Below, piece after piece: positions 27,143 through 34,905 of a stretch of DNA of 64,000 nucleotides (position 1 is its first letter; each line of letters begins with the position of its first letter). This DNA comes from Mycolicibacterium xanthum (GTDB taxonomy: Bacteria; Actinomycetota; Actinomycetes; Mycobacteriales; Mycobacteriaceae): NCBI RefSeq assembly GCF_019710635.1, contig NZ_JAIFZS010000011.1, forward strand, positions 186,001-250,000. Direction: 5' to 3'. A program made the position numbers and the translations under genes. The notes beneath the pieces were generated by a model that was not told the DNA's origin, ran no database searches, and saw only the letters and a list, made by a program, of their open reading frames with translations.

Positions 27143-27889
27143 GTGGACTTCCGAGCGGCGCTGCTCGAGCAGACTCGAGCCTTCGGCGAACTGATCCGGC
27201 CGGCCGACCCGGCCACGCCCGTTCCCACCTGCGGCGACTGGACGCTCAAACAGCTGTTCCGTCATGTCGGGCGTGGAAACCGTTGGGCCGCACAGATCAT
27301 CCACGACCGGCTCAGCCAGCCACTGGATCCCCGCGACGTCCGCGGCGGCAAGGCTCCCGACGATCCCGACGCCGCGCTCGACTGGCTCGACGAGGGCGCC
27401 CGGCTGGTCATCGACGCGGTGGACCATGTCGGCCCGGAAACCCGGGTGTGGACCTTCCTCGGCCCGCGGCCCGCCGGCTGGTGGATACGCCGCCGCCTGC
27501 ACGAGGCGACCGTGCACCGTGCCGACGCCGCGCTCGCCTTGGGTGCCGGATTCGAGCTGTCGCCGGAATTGTCCGGCGACGCGCTGAGCGAATGGATCGA
27601 ACGCGTCTGCGTGGACAGGCGCCACCCCGTGGCGCTGGACCTCGGTCAGTCGATTCACCTGCACGCCACCGAGGAGAAGTTGGGGCCGACCGGGGAGTGG
27701 ACCATCGTGCACGACTCGGGCGGTGTCTGGTGGTCACACTCGCACGCCAAGGGCACCGTCGCGCTGCGCGGACCGGTCACGGAGCTGCTGCTGGCCATCG
27801 TGCGGCGCAAGACGGCCGCCGAGGCCGGCCTCGAGGTGTTCGGCGACACCACGGTCTGGGACGCATGGCTGGACAGCACGCCCTACTGA
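27143..27889 (+). CDS. Maleylpyruvate isomerase-type mycothiol-dependent (DinB-fold) protein
   Basis: 248 aa from a GTG at 27143 (VDFRAALLEQTRAFGELIRP). The DinB-like four-helix bundle shows the metal-ligand pattern TCGDWTLKQLFRHVGRGNRW and RRRLHEATVHRADAALALG. A C-terminal MDMPI_C-like domain follows. Family members use a divalent metal and mycothiol for isomerase or transferase reactions. The specific substrate is unknown. It begins 1 bp after the P450 stop. Confidence 0.85.
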   Translation: MDFRAALLEQTRAFGELIRPADPATPVPTCGDWTLKQLFRHVGRGNRWAAQIIHDRLSQPLDPRDVRGGKAPDDPDAALDWLDEGARLVIDAVDHVGPETRVWTFLGPRPAGWWIRRRLHEATVHRADAALALGAGFELSPELSGDALSEWIERVCVDRRHPVALDLGQSIHLHATEEKLGPTGEWTIVHDSGGVWWSHSHAKGTVALRGPVTELLLAIVRRKTAAEAGLEVFGDTTVWDAWLDSTPY

Positions 27890-27908
27890 GTGGCGTATTT
27901 TCCTGAGC

Positions 27909-28277
27909 ATGACCACTTCGGAGATGGCCACCGTCCTTGCCTGGCACGATGCGCTCAACGCGGGCGATTTCGACACCCTGCTGGAGCTGTCCAGCGACGA
28001 CATCGAGATCGGAGACCGCCACGGTGCGGGCCAGGGCCATGCAGCGCTGCGTGACTGGGCCGAACGGCTGGACATCAAGATCGAGCCCGGCCGCATGTAC
28101 ATCCACGACGGGGTGGTCGTGGTCGAGCAGCGGTTGGTGTCGGTGACGGGGGAGAGCGGCACCGGAGCCGCCGCCTTCCGGGTGGTGCACGACCACGTCA
28201 CCTCGGTGTTCCGCCACGACGATCTGGCCGCCGCGATGGCGGCCACCGAGCTGACCGACGAGGACCTGACCGGCTGA
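27909..28277 (+). CDS. SnoaL-like / NTF2-fold protein
   Basis: 122 aa from the ATG at 27909. [20 protein letters not shown] and [20 protein letters not shown] are typical NTF2-fold segments. The barrel strand [20 protein letters not shown] follows. No catalytic residues can be assigned. Its stop overlaps the rmlA start (TGATG), indicating co-translation. Confidence 0.8.
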   Translation: MTTSEMATVLAWHDALNAGDFDTLLELSSDDIEIGDRHGAGQGHAALRDWAERLDIKIEPGRMYIHDGVVVVEQRLVSVTGESGTGAAAFRVVHDHVTSVFRHDDLAAAMAATELTDEDLTG

Positions 28278-29140
28278 TGCGCGGCGTCATCCTGGCCGGC
28301 GGATCGGGCACCCGGCTGTATCCGATCACCCTGGGCGTCAGCAAGCAGCTGGTGCCGGTGTACGACAAGCCGCTGATCTACTACCCACTGTCCACGCTGA
28401 TGATGGCCGGGATCCGCGACATCCAGGTGATCACCACCGAGCGGGACGCACCCGCCTTCCACCGGTTGCTCGGCGACGGTTCCGATTTCGGCATCGACCT
28501 GAGCTACGCCGTGCAGGAACGGCCCGACGGGCTGGCCCAGGCCTTCGTCATCGGCGCCGACCACATCGGCACCGACTCGGTGGCACTGGTGTTGGGGGAC
28601 AACATCTTCTACGGTCCGGGACTGGGTACCAGCCTGCGCCGGTTCCAGAACGTCAGCGGGGGAGCGATCTTCGCCTACTGGGTGGCCAACCCGTCGGCGT
28701 ACGGGGTGGTCGAGTTCGCCGCCGACGGCACCGCCGTGTCCCTCGAGGAGAAGCCCGCCACCCCGAAGTCGCACTATGCGGTGCCGGGCCTGTACTTCTA
28801 CGACAACGACGTCGTCGAGATCGCCCGCTCGCTGCGCCCGTCGGCACGCGGTGAATACGAGATCACCGAGATCAACCAGGCCTACCTGGACCAGGGCCGG
28901 CTCAGCGTGGAGGTGCTCGCCCGCGGCACCGCGTGGCTGGACACCGGGACGTTCGACTCGCTGCTGGACGCCAGCGACTATGTGCGCACCATCGAACGCC
29001 GCCAGGGCCTGAAGATCAGCGTGCCCGAGGAGGTGGCCTGGCGGGTCGGGTTCATCGACGACGACGCCCTGGCCGCCCGCGCGCACGCCCTGCTCAAATC
29101 CGGCTACGGCGGCTATCTGCTGGAGTTGCTCCAGCGCTAG
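28277..29140 (+). CDS. rmlA: Glucose-1-phosphate thymidylyltransferase
   Basis: 287 aa. [20 protein letters not shown] is the nucleotidyltransferase signature. [33 protein letters not shown] and [15 protein letters not shown] are all intact. The enzyme condenses dTTP with glucose-1-phosphate, the first step to dTDP-rhamnose for the arabinogalactan linker, so it is expected to be essential. The last 47 bp overlap the 3' end of the convergent YibE/F gene. Confidence 0.97.
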   Translation: MRGVILAGGSGTRLYPITLGVSKQLVPVYDKPLIYYPLSTLMMAGIRDIQVITTERDAPAFHRLLGDGSDFGIDLSYAVQERPDGLAQAFVIGADHIGTDSVALVLGDNIFYGPGLGTSLRRFQNVSGGAIFAYWVANPSAYGVVEFAADGTAVSLEEKPATPKSHYAVPGLYFYDNDVVEIARSLRPSARGEYEITEINQAYLDQGRLSVEVLARGTAWLDTGTFDSLLDASDYVRTIERRQGLKISVPEEVAWRVGFIDDDALAARAHALLKSGYGGYLLELLQR

Positions 29141-30365
29141 ACGCGGTGGCCAGCAGGGCGGCGATCCCGGTGGTCAACGGCACCGACAGCGCCAGTGCGA
29201 TCCCGCCGACCGCCGAGCGGGCGATCTCGATGGCCACGCTCTCGCTGGTCAGCACATCGCCGAGGGAGCGGTTGGCGACGCTGAAGAGCAGCAGCAGCGG
29301 CAGGGCGCTGCCGGCGTAGGCCAGCACCAGCGTGTAGACGGTGCTGGCGATGTGGTCGCGGCCCACCCGCATCGCGCCGACGAACACCTGCCGGCGCGGG
29401 GCCCCGTCGCCGAGCGCGGCCAGCTCGAACACCGTCGAGGCCTGGGTAACCGTGACGTCGTTGAGCACACCCAGCGAGCCGATGATGAAGCCCGCCAACA
29501 GCAGCCCGGTGATCGACACGTTGCCCAGGTAGGCGGCCACCTCGTTGTTCTGATCCTCCGACAGGCCGGTCAGATGGGCCAACTCGATTGCGCCCCAGGA
29601 CAACACCGCGGCCAGCAGCAGCGCGGCCAGGGTGCCCAGCAGGGCCGCGCTGGTGCGCAGGCTGACACCGTGCGCGAGGTAGATCACCGCGTAGAGGATC
29701 GCCGCCGACGCCACCAGGGACACCGGGACAGCCGGCGCCCCGTCGCGCAGCGCGGGCAGCAGGAACACCACCAGCACACCGAACGCGATGACGATGCCGA
29801 CCAGCGCCCGCAGCCCGCGCCACCCGGCGACCGCGACGATCACCACCGCGAACATCGCCGCGAGCGCGATCAGCGGCCAGGTCCGCTCGTAGTCGTAGAA
29901 CGCGTAGCTGGTGGTGCCGACGTCGTCGACCTGCCTGCTGATCCGGATGTCGTCTCCGGCGACCAGGCGTGGCTGGCCGGGCCCGCCACCGAACTCCAGC
30001 AGGGTGTTGGCGCCGCTGTTCGGGCCGGACGTGATCGCCACCAGCGTCTGCACACACTGGGCGCCCTCGGCGGTGCCGGGCAGCGGGTCGGCGGTCAGCA
30101 CCGCACCCGCCGACGGGCTGCCGCAGGCCGCCGCGGTGCTGGAGATCACGTGACCGGCCTCGGTGGTGACCGCGCCGCCCGCGGCGTTCTGGAACGGCAG
30201 CGGGATGGCGGCCTTGTCGCCGCTGGGCCACAGCAGGGCAGCGCCGATCAGCACCGCGACCCCGGTGGCGATCAGCAGGGCGACGACGATCCTGGCGGCC
30301 AGCGGCCCGACCGGCGCCGGACCGTCCAGCGAGTGGGAGTGGGAGTGTGAGTGCGCCACCCGCAC
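29094..30365 (-). CDS. YibE/F-family membrane protein
   Basis: 423 aa from a GTG at 30365. The N-terminus is His/Ser-rich ([14 protein letters not shown]), then a first membrane helix ([20 protein letters not shown]). An extracytoplasmic domain with two Cys residues follows, then about seven C-terminal helices ([20 protein letters not shown] is characteristic). The family is conserved but its transported substrate is not established. The His cluster at the N-terminus hints at metal but is not proof. It is convergent with and overlaps rmlA. Confidence 0.87.
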   Translation of the reverse strand: MRVAHSHSHSHSLDGPAPVGPLAARIVVALLIATGVAVLIGAALLWPSGDKAAIPLPFQNAAGGAVTTEAGHVISSTAAACGSPSAGAVLTADPLPGTAEGAQCVQTLVAITSGPNSGANTLLEFGGGPGQPRLVAGDDIRISRQVDDVGTTSYAFYDYERTWPLIALAAMFAVVIVAVAGWRGLRALVGIVIAFGVLVVFLLPALRDGAPAVPVSLVASAAILYAVIYLAHGVSLRTSAALLGTLAALLLAAVLSWGAIELAHLTGLSEDQNNEVAAYLGNVSITGLLLAGFIIGSLGVLNDVTVTQASTVFELAALGDGAPRRQVFVGAMRVGRDHIASTVYTLVLAYAGSALPLLLLFSVANRSLGDVLTSESVAIEIARSAVGGIALALSVPLTTGIAALLATASSAGATPADSRRSRI

Positions 30366-30394
30366 AGGGTAGAGGTCGCCGCCGGCACCGAAAG

Positions 30395-30438
30395 TGAAGG
30401 CATCGTCACGCCCGCAGTCGAGGGTGACGATGCCTTCA
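30395..30438. terminator. 15-bp perfect inverted repeat between aspC and the YibE/F gene
   Basis: TGAAGGCATCGTCAC (30395-30409) is repeated inverted as GTGACGATGCCTTCA (30424-30438) with a 14-nt loop. It sits 30 bp upstream of the YibE/F start and 61 bp past the aspC stop. No U-tract follows on either strand. It could be a mycobacterial-type hairpin terminator for aspC or an operator for the YibE/F gene. Confidence 0.55.
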
Positions 30439-30470
30439 CGGCCGAGGGGTGTCGGGCCCGAGGGCCGGGC

Positions 30471-30487
30471 GACGGCCCTGGGCCGTC
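30471..30487 (-). terminator. GC-rich hairpin just past the aspC stop
   Basis: GACGGCC-CTG-GGCCGTC forms a 7-bp stem with a 3-nt loop, 11 bp after the aspC stop codon. There is no U-run. It is likely part of aspC 3'-end formation. Confidence 0.5.
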
Positions 30488-30498
30488 ACGCCGCGGGG

Positions 30499-31773
30499 CT
30501 ACTGGCGGTAGCTGACCAGGAAGTTACCCAGCCGCTCGATCGCGTTGGCCAGGTCGCGCGACCACGGCAGCGTCACGATGCGCAGGTGATCCGGTGTCGG
30601 CCAGTTGAACCCGGTGCCCTGGGTGACCAGGATCTTCTCCTGCAGCAGCAGATCCAGCACCAGCTGCTCGTCGTCGACGACGTCGTACACCTCGGGATCC
30701 AGCCGCGGGAAGGCGTAGAGCGCCCCCTGTGGCTTCACGCAGGACACCCCGGGGATCTCGTTGAGCTTCTCCCACGCCACATCCCGTTGCTCGAGCAGCC
30801 GCCCGCCCGGCAGCACCAGGTCGTCGATGCTCTGATGCCCGCCGAGGGCCACCTGAATCGCGTGCTGGGCAGGGACATTCGGGCACAGCCGCATGTTGGC
30901 CAGCAGGCTGATGCCCTCGATGAAGCTCGTCGCGTGCTCCTTGGGCCCGGTGATCACCAGCCAGCCGGAGCGGTAGCCGGCCACCCGGTAGGCCTTGGAC
31001 AACCCGTTGAACGTCAGGGTCAGCACGTCGGGGGCCACCGAGGCCATCGCGATGTGCTGGGCGTCGTCGTAGAGGATCTTGTCGTAGATCTCGTCGGCCA
31101 GCAGCATCAGCTCGTGCTTGCGCGCCAGGTCGGCGATCTGGGTGAGCACCTCGCGGGGGTAGACCGCCCCGGTCGGATTGTTCGGGTTGATCACCACGAT
31201 CGCCTTGGTGCGGTCGGTGATCTTGGATTCCAGATCGGCGATGTCGGGCTGCCAGCCCTGCGTCTCGTCGCACAGGTAGTGCACCGGGGTGCCGCCGGCC
31301 AGCGACGTCGACGCGGTCCACAGCGGATAGTCCGGCGCCGGGATCAGCACCTGGTCGCCGTTGTCGAGCAACGCCTGCAGCGTCATCGTGATCAGCTCGG
31401 AGACACCGTTGCCGAGGTAGACGTCGTCGATGTCGAAGCGCGGGAACCCGTCGACGAGCTCATAGCGGGTGAACACCGCGCGCCGCGCGCTGACGATGCC
31501 CTTGGAATCCGAGTAGCCCTGCGCGTACGGCAGTGCCGCGATGATGTCGCGCATGATCACGTCGGGCGCCTCGAACCCGAACGGGGCCGGGTTGCCGATG
31601 TTCAGCTTGAGGATCCGGTGGCCCTCAGCCTCCAGCCGCGACGCGTGTTCGTGCACGGGCCCGCGGATCTCGTACAGCACGTCCTGCAGCTTGCTCGACT
31701 GCGAGAACACCCGCTGGCGCGAGTGTTGGCTGCCCGCATGCCACGGCGCCGGATGGGTAGTCACGTCTTCCAT
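30499..31773 (-). CDS. aspC: Aspartate/alanine-type PLP aminotransferase (Rv0337c orthologue)
   Basis: 424 aa. The sequence closely follows M. tuberculosis AspC over its length (KLNIGNPAPFGFEAPDVIMR; PDYPLWTASTSLAGGTPVHY). The PLP Lys is in NGLSKAYRVAGYRSGWL, and the Arg for substrate carboxylate is near the C-terminus (PDHLRIVTLPWSRDL). It is a class I fold aminotransferase. It lies downstream of etfD in the same direction with 45 bp between them, and that gap is largely occupied by a perfect palindrome. Confidence 0.93.
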   Translation of the reverse strand: MEDVTTHPAPWHAGSQHSRQRVFSQSSKLQDVLYEIRGPVHEHASRLEAEGHRILKLNIGNPAPFGFEAPDVIMRDIIAALPYAQGYSDSKGIVSARRAVFTRYELVDGFPRFDIDDVYLGNGVSELITMTLQALLDNGDQVLIPAPDYPLWTASTSLAGGTPVHYLCDETQGWQPDIADLESKITDRTKAIVVINPNNPTGAVYPREVLTQIADLARKHELMLLADEIYDKILYDDAQHIAMASVAPDVLTLTFNGLSKAYRVAGYRSGWLVITGPKEHATSFIEGISLLANMRLCPNVPAQHAIQVALGGHQSIDDLVLPGGRLLEQRDVAWEKLNEIPGVSCVKPQGALYAFPRLDPEVYDVVDDEQLVLDLLLQEKILVTQGTGFNWPTPDHLRIVTLPWSRDLANAIERLGNFLVSYRQ

Positions 31774-31787
31774 GATCGCACCGACGT

Positions 31788-31811
31788 CCAGCGATTTTAT
31801 AAAATCGCTGG
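31788..31811. promoter_or_regulatory. 24-bp perfect palindrome upstream of aspC
   Basis: CCAGCGATTTTA followed directly by its exact inverse complement (TAAAATCGCTGG), with an AT-rich centre. It lies 14 bp before the aspC ATG and 7 bp after the etfD stop. The AT-rich core and lack of spacer look more like a dimeric repressor site than a terminator. No regulator is identified. Confidence 0.6.
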
Positions 31812-31818
31812 TCGCAGC

Positions 31819-34764
31819 TCACCTCTTGCCGGGCGGGCGGGCACCTCTGGCGATGCCCAGACCCTTCACCGGGGGCTCGGGCTTGTCGGGCACGGCCTCG
31901 GCTGCGGGCTCCGGGGCGACGGCGGACTCACCGTCGGATGCCGGTTCTGGTTGTGCCGGCTCGGCTTTGGGGGCTGCAGGGGCCGCAGCGGCAGGGGCGG
32001 CCTTCTTGGCCCCCGGCCGGCGTGCTCCTGCCGCGATGCCCAGGCCTTTGACCTCCGGTTCTGGCTTGGGCGGCGCAGGCGCCTCGGCCGGGGCGGCCGC
32101 CGACTCCGGCTGCGCCGCAGGGGCTTCCGGGGCAGCCGGAGCTGCGGCCGTGGGAGCGGCCTTCTTGGCGCCAGGTCTGCGGGCGCCGCCGGCGATGCCG
32201 AGGCCCTTGACCTCGGGCTCGGGCTTGGGAGCCGCAGCGGGTTCGACCGGTGCGGCCGCCGCAGGCGTTTCGGGCGTCGCCGGAGCCGCGGCGGCGGGGG
32301 CGGCCTTCTTGGCCCCGGGCCGCTTCGCGCCGCCCGCCATACCCAGGCCGGTGACCGGCTTGGAGGCCGCGGGGGCCTCGGCCGCCTCGGACTTGGCCGC
32401 CGGCTCGGGTTCGGCGGCCGGCTTGGCCGCCGGCTCCGCCGGTGCGGCGGTCTTGGCCTCGGCGGCGACCTTGGCCGCCTGCTCCTCGGCCCGCTTCGCC
32501 GCGGTGCCCTTATCGGGCAGCGTGACGCTGCTGGTGTCCAGCGAGCCGAGCAGCAGCTGCGCGACGTCGAGCACCTCGGCCTTCTCGATGTCGCGGGTGG
32601 CGGCGACGTCGTCGACGCCGTCGGTGATCATCACGCGGCAGAACGGGCAGCCGGTGGCGATCGCCGAAGCACCGGTGTCGAGGGCCTCCTCGGTGCGCTC
32701 CTGGTTCACCCGCTTGCCGATGTGCTCTTCCATCCACATCCGCGCACCGCCGGCGCCGCAGCACAGCCCGCGGTCGGCGTGGCGGGGCATCTCGGTCAGC
32801 GTGGCGCCCGCGGCCCCGATCAGCTCACGCGGTGCCGAGTACTCCTTGTTGTGACGGCCCAGGTAGCACGGGTCGTGGTAGGTGATGTTGGCCCCGGGGC
32901 CCTCGACGGACTTCACCGGCACCAGTTTCTTGTCGCGGACCAGCCGGTTCAGCAGCTGGGTGTGGTGCAGCACCGTGTAGTCGCCGCCGATCTGCGGGTA
33001 TTCGCGGCCCAGCGTGTTGAAGCAGTGCGGGCAGGTGACGACGACCTTGCGGTCGCCGCGCGCGACACCGTCGAACATCTCGTTGATCGTCTCGACGTTC
33101 TGCGCGGCCAGCTGCTGGAACAGGAACTCGTTGCCGGAGCGGCGCGCCGAGTCACCGGTGCAGGTCTCGCCCTCGCCGAGCACCAGGAACTTCACCCCGG
33201 CGGTGGCGAGCAGCTCGGCGACGGCCTTGGTGGTCTTCTTGGCGCGGTCCTCGTAGGCGCCGGCGCAACCGACCCAGAACAGGTACTCGTAGCCGGCGAA
33301 CGATTCCACGTCCTTGCCGTAGACCGGCACATCGAAGTCGACCTCGTCGATCCAGTTGGTGCGGTCCTTGGCGTTCTGGCCCCAGGGGTTACCCTTGGTC
33401 TCCAGGTTCTTGAACAGCACACCGAGCTCACCGGGGAACTCGGACTCCATCATCACCTGGTAGCGGCGCATGTCGACGATGTGGTCGATGTGCTCGATGT
33501 CGACCGGGCACTGCTCCACACAGGCGCCGCACGTGGTGCACGACCACAGCACGTCCGGGTCGATGACGCCCAGCTGCTCCGCGGTGCCGACCAGCGGGCG
33601 CGCCACCTGCTCGGGACCCGACCCCATCACCCGCTCGAAGCCGGACTCGGGAACGTGGTGCTCCTCGTCGTGTTCGGTGCCGACCAACCCACCCTGGGCC
33701 GACTCCAGCGCGTTGGCCAGCGACTCCTCGTCGGGTGCGGGCTTCTCGCCCAGGATGTAGGGCGCCTTGGCGAACATGTGGTCGCGCAGGTTCATGATGA
33801 CGAGCTTGGGCGACAGTGGTTTGCCGGTGTTCCAGGCCGGGCACTGCGACTGGCAGCGACCGCACTCGGTACAGGTGGTGAAGTCGAGGTAGCCCTTCCA
33901 CGTGAAGTCCTCGATCTTGCCGCGGCCCAGCACGGCGTCCTCGGCGGGATCCTCGAAGTCGACCAGCTCACCCTTGGACTCGACCGGCAGCAGCGGGCCC
34001 AGGCCGTTGGGCATCCGCTTGAACGTGACGTTGATCGGGGCCAGGCCGATGTGCAGGTGCTTGGAGTGCAGCACGATCAGCAGGAACACCAGCATGATCG
34101 CGATGTGGGCGAGCAGCGCCAGCGTCTCGATCCACTCGTTGGCGGTGTGGCCCAGCGGATGCAGTACCCACCCCATGAGCTGCGAGAAGAACGCCCCGTT
34201 GCCGTACGGCAGGGTCTCGGTGTTGACCGCCGCGCCGCGGACCAGTGCGTAGGTCCAGATGACGTTGAAGATCATGAACAGGATCAGCCAGGCGCCGCCG
34301 GTGTGCGAGCCGTAGAACCGCGAGTCGCGGCCGAGCTTCTTCGGCTCGGTGTTGAGCCGGATGATCGCGAACGTGATGATCCCGAGCAGCACCGCGACGG
34401 CGAAGAAATCCTGCAGGAAGCCCAGCGCATCCCACCTGCCGATGAACGGGATGTGGAAGTTGCGGACGAAGATCAGCCCGAACGCCTCCAGGTAGACCGT
34501 CGCCAGGATGAAGAAGCCCCACATGGTGAAGAAGTGCGCGATGCCGGGGATCGACCAGCGCAGCAGCCGGGTCTGCCCGAAGACCTCTTCGATCTGCGTG
34601 GTGATCCGCTTCTGCAGGTGGTCCTTGCGGTTGTTGGACTCGCTCATCGGTTGCCCGGAGCGGATCAGCTTGGTCAGCCACAGCACGCGCTTGGCCGCAA
34701 ACACGCCGACGACAGCGGTCATCAGAACCCCGACGACGATCCTGATCAGCATCTGCGTATCCAC
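31819..34764 (-). CDS. etfD: EtfD: membrane iron-sulfur electron-transfer flavoprotein dehydrogenase (Rv0338c orthologue)
   Basis: 981 aa from a GTG at 34764, preceded by GGAGG. The N-terminal domain has about five membrane helices (nitrate-reductase gamma/HdrE-like). Two 4Fe-4S motifs follow (CTECGRCQSQCPAW, CTTCGACVEQCPVD). Two CCG-type cysteine-rich domains come next (LFWVGCAGAYEDR; DPCYLGRHNKEYSAP; GLCCGAGGARMW; ATGCPFCRVMITDG). In M. tuberculosis EtfD takes electrons from acyl-CoA dehydrogenases via the ETF flavoprotein to menaquinone and is needed for fatty-acid beta-oxidation. The Ala/Pro C-terminal tail of about 240 residues carries repeats. Confidence 0.95.
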   Translation of the reverse strand: MDTQMLIRIVVGVLMTAVVGVFAAKRVLWLTKLIRSGQPMSESNNRKDHLQKRITTQIEEVFGQTRLLRWSIPGIAHFFTMWGFFILATVYLEAFGLIFVRNFHIPFIGRWDALGFLQDFFAVAVLLGIITFAIIRLNTEPKKLGRDSRFYGSHTGGAWLILFMIFNVIWTYALVRGAAVNTETLPYGNGAFFSQLMGWVLHPLGHTANEWIETLALLAHIAIMLVFLLIVLHSKHLHIGLAPINVTFKRMPNGLGPLLPVESKGELVDFEDPAEDAVLGRGKIEDFTWKGYLDFTTCTECGRCQSQCPAWNTGKPLSPKLVIMNLRDHMFAKAPYILGEKPAPDEESLANALESAQGGLVGTEHDEEHHVPESGFERVMGSGPEQVARPLVGTAEQLGVIDPDVLWSCTTCGACVEQCPVDIEHIDHIVDMRRYQVMMESEFPGELGVLFKNLETKGNPWGQNAKDRTNWIDEVDFDVPVYGKDVESFAGYEYLFWVGCAGAYEDRAKKTTKAVAELLATAGVKFLVLGEGETCTGDSARRSGNEFLFQQLAAQNVETINEMFDGVARGDRKVVVTCPHCFNTLGREYPQIGGDYTVLHHTQLLNRLVRDKKLVPVKSVEGPGANITYHDPCYLGRHNKEYSAPRELIGAAGATLTEMPRHADRGLCCGAGGARMWMEEHIGKRVNQERTEEALDTGASAIATGCPFCRVMITDGVDDVAATRDIEKAEVLDVAQLLLGSLDTSSVTLPDKGTAAKRAEEQAAKVAAEAKTAAPAEPAAKPAAEPEPAAKSEAAEAPAASKPVTGLGMAGGAKRPGAKKAAPAAAAPATPETPAAAAPVEPAAAPKPEPEVKGLGIAGGARRPGAKKAAPTAAAPAAPEAPAAQPESAAAPAEAPAPPKPEPEVKGLGIAAGARRPGAKKAAPAAAAPAAPKAEPAQPEPASDGESAVAPEPAAEAVPDKPEPPVKGLGIARGARPPGKR
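31822..32355 (-). repeat. Four-copy repeat in the EtfD C-terminal tail
   Basis: The peptide GLG(I/M)A-x-GA(R/K)RPGAKKAAP with an Ala-rich spacer occurs three times in full. A shortened fourth copy (GLGIARGARPPGKR) ends the protein. Basic RPGAKK blocks alternate with acidic Pro/Ala linkers, suggesting a disordered, charged tail on the cytoplasmic side. Confidence 0.85.
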
Positions 34765-34783
34765 GCGCGCCTCCGGTTTCGTA

Positions 34784-34824
34784 GTTACCAATGGGTAACT
34801 TGCAGTATGTTACTGAGCAGTAAC
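34784..34824. promoter_or_regulatory. Twin GTTAC/GTAAC palindromes in the etfD promoter
   Basis: GTTACC-AATG-GGTAAC (34784-34799) and GTTACTG-AG-CAGTAAC (34809-34824) share the half-site GTTAC and have centres 25 bp apart. They lie 20-60 bp upstream of the etfD start. The pattern looks like two sites for one TetR-type lipid-responsive repressor. A third weaker repeat, CTGACC-N9-GGTCAG, follows near 34880-34900. Confidence 0.6.
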
Positions 34825-34905
34825 TTAAGCTCGGTGCCTGCTCATAGTTGCATCCTGTCAAGAAACGTCGCTACGAAGGCTGACCTAACTAGTCGGTCAG
34901 GCGGG

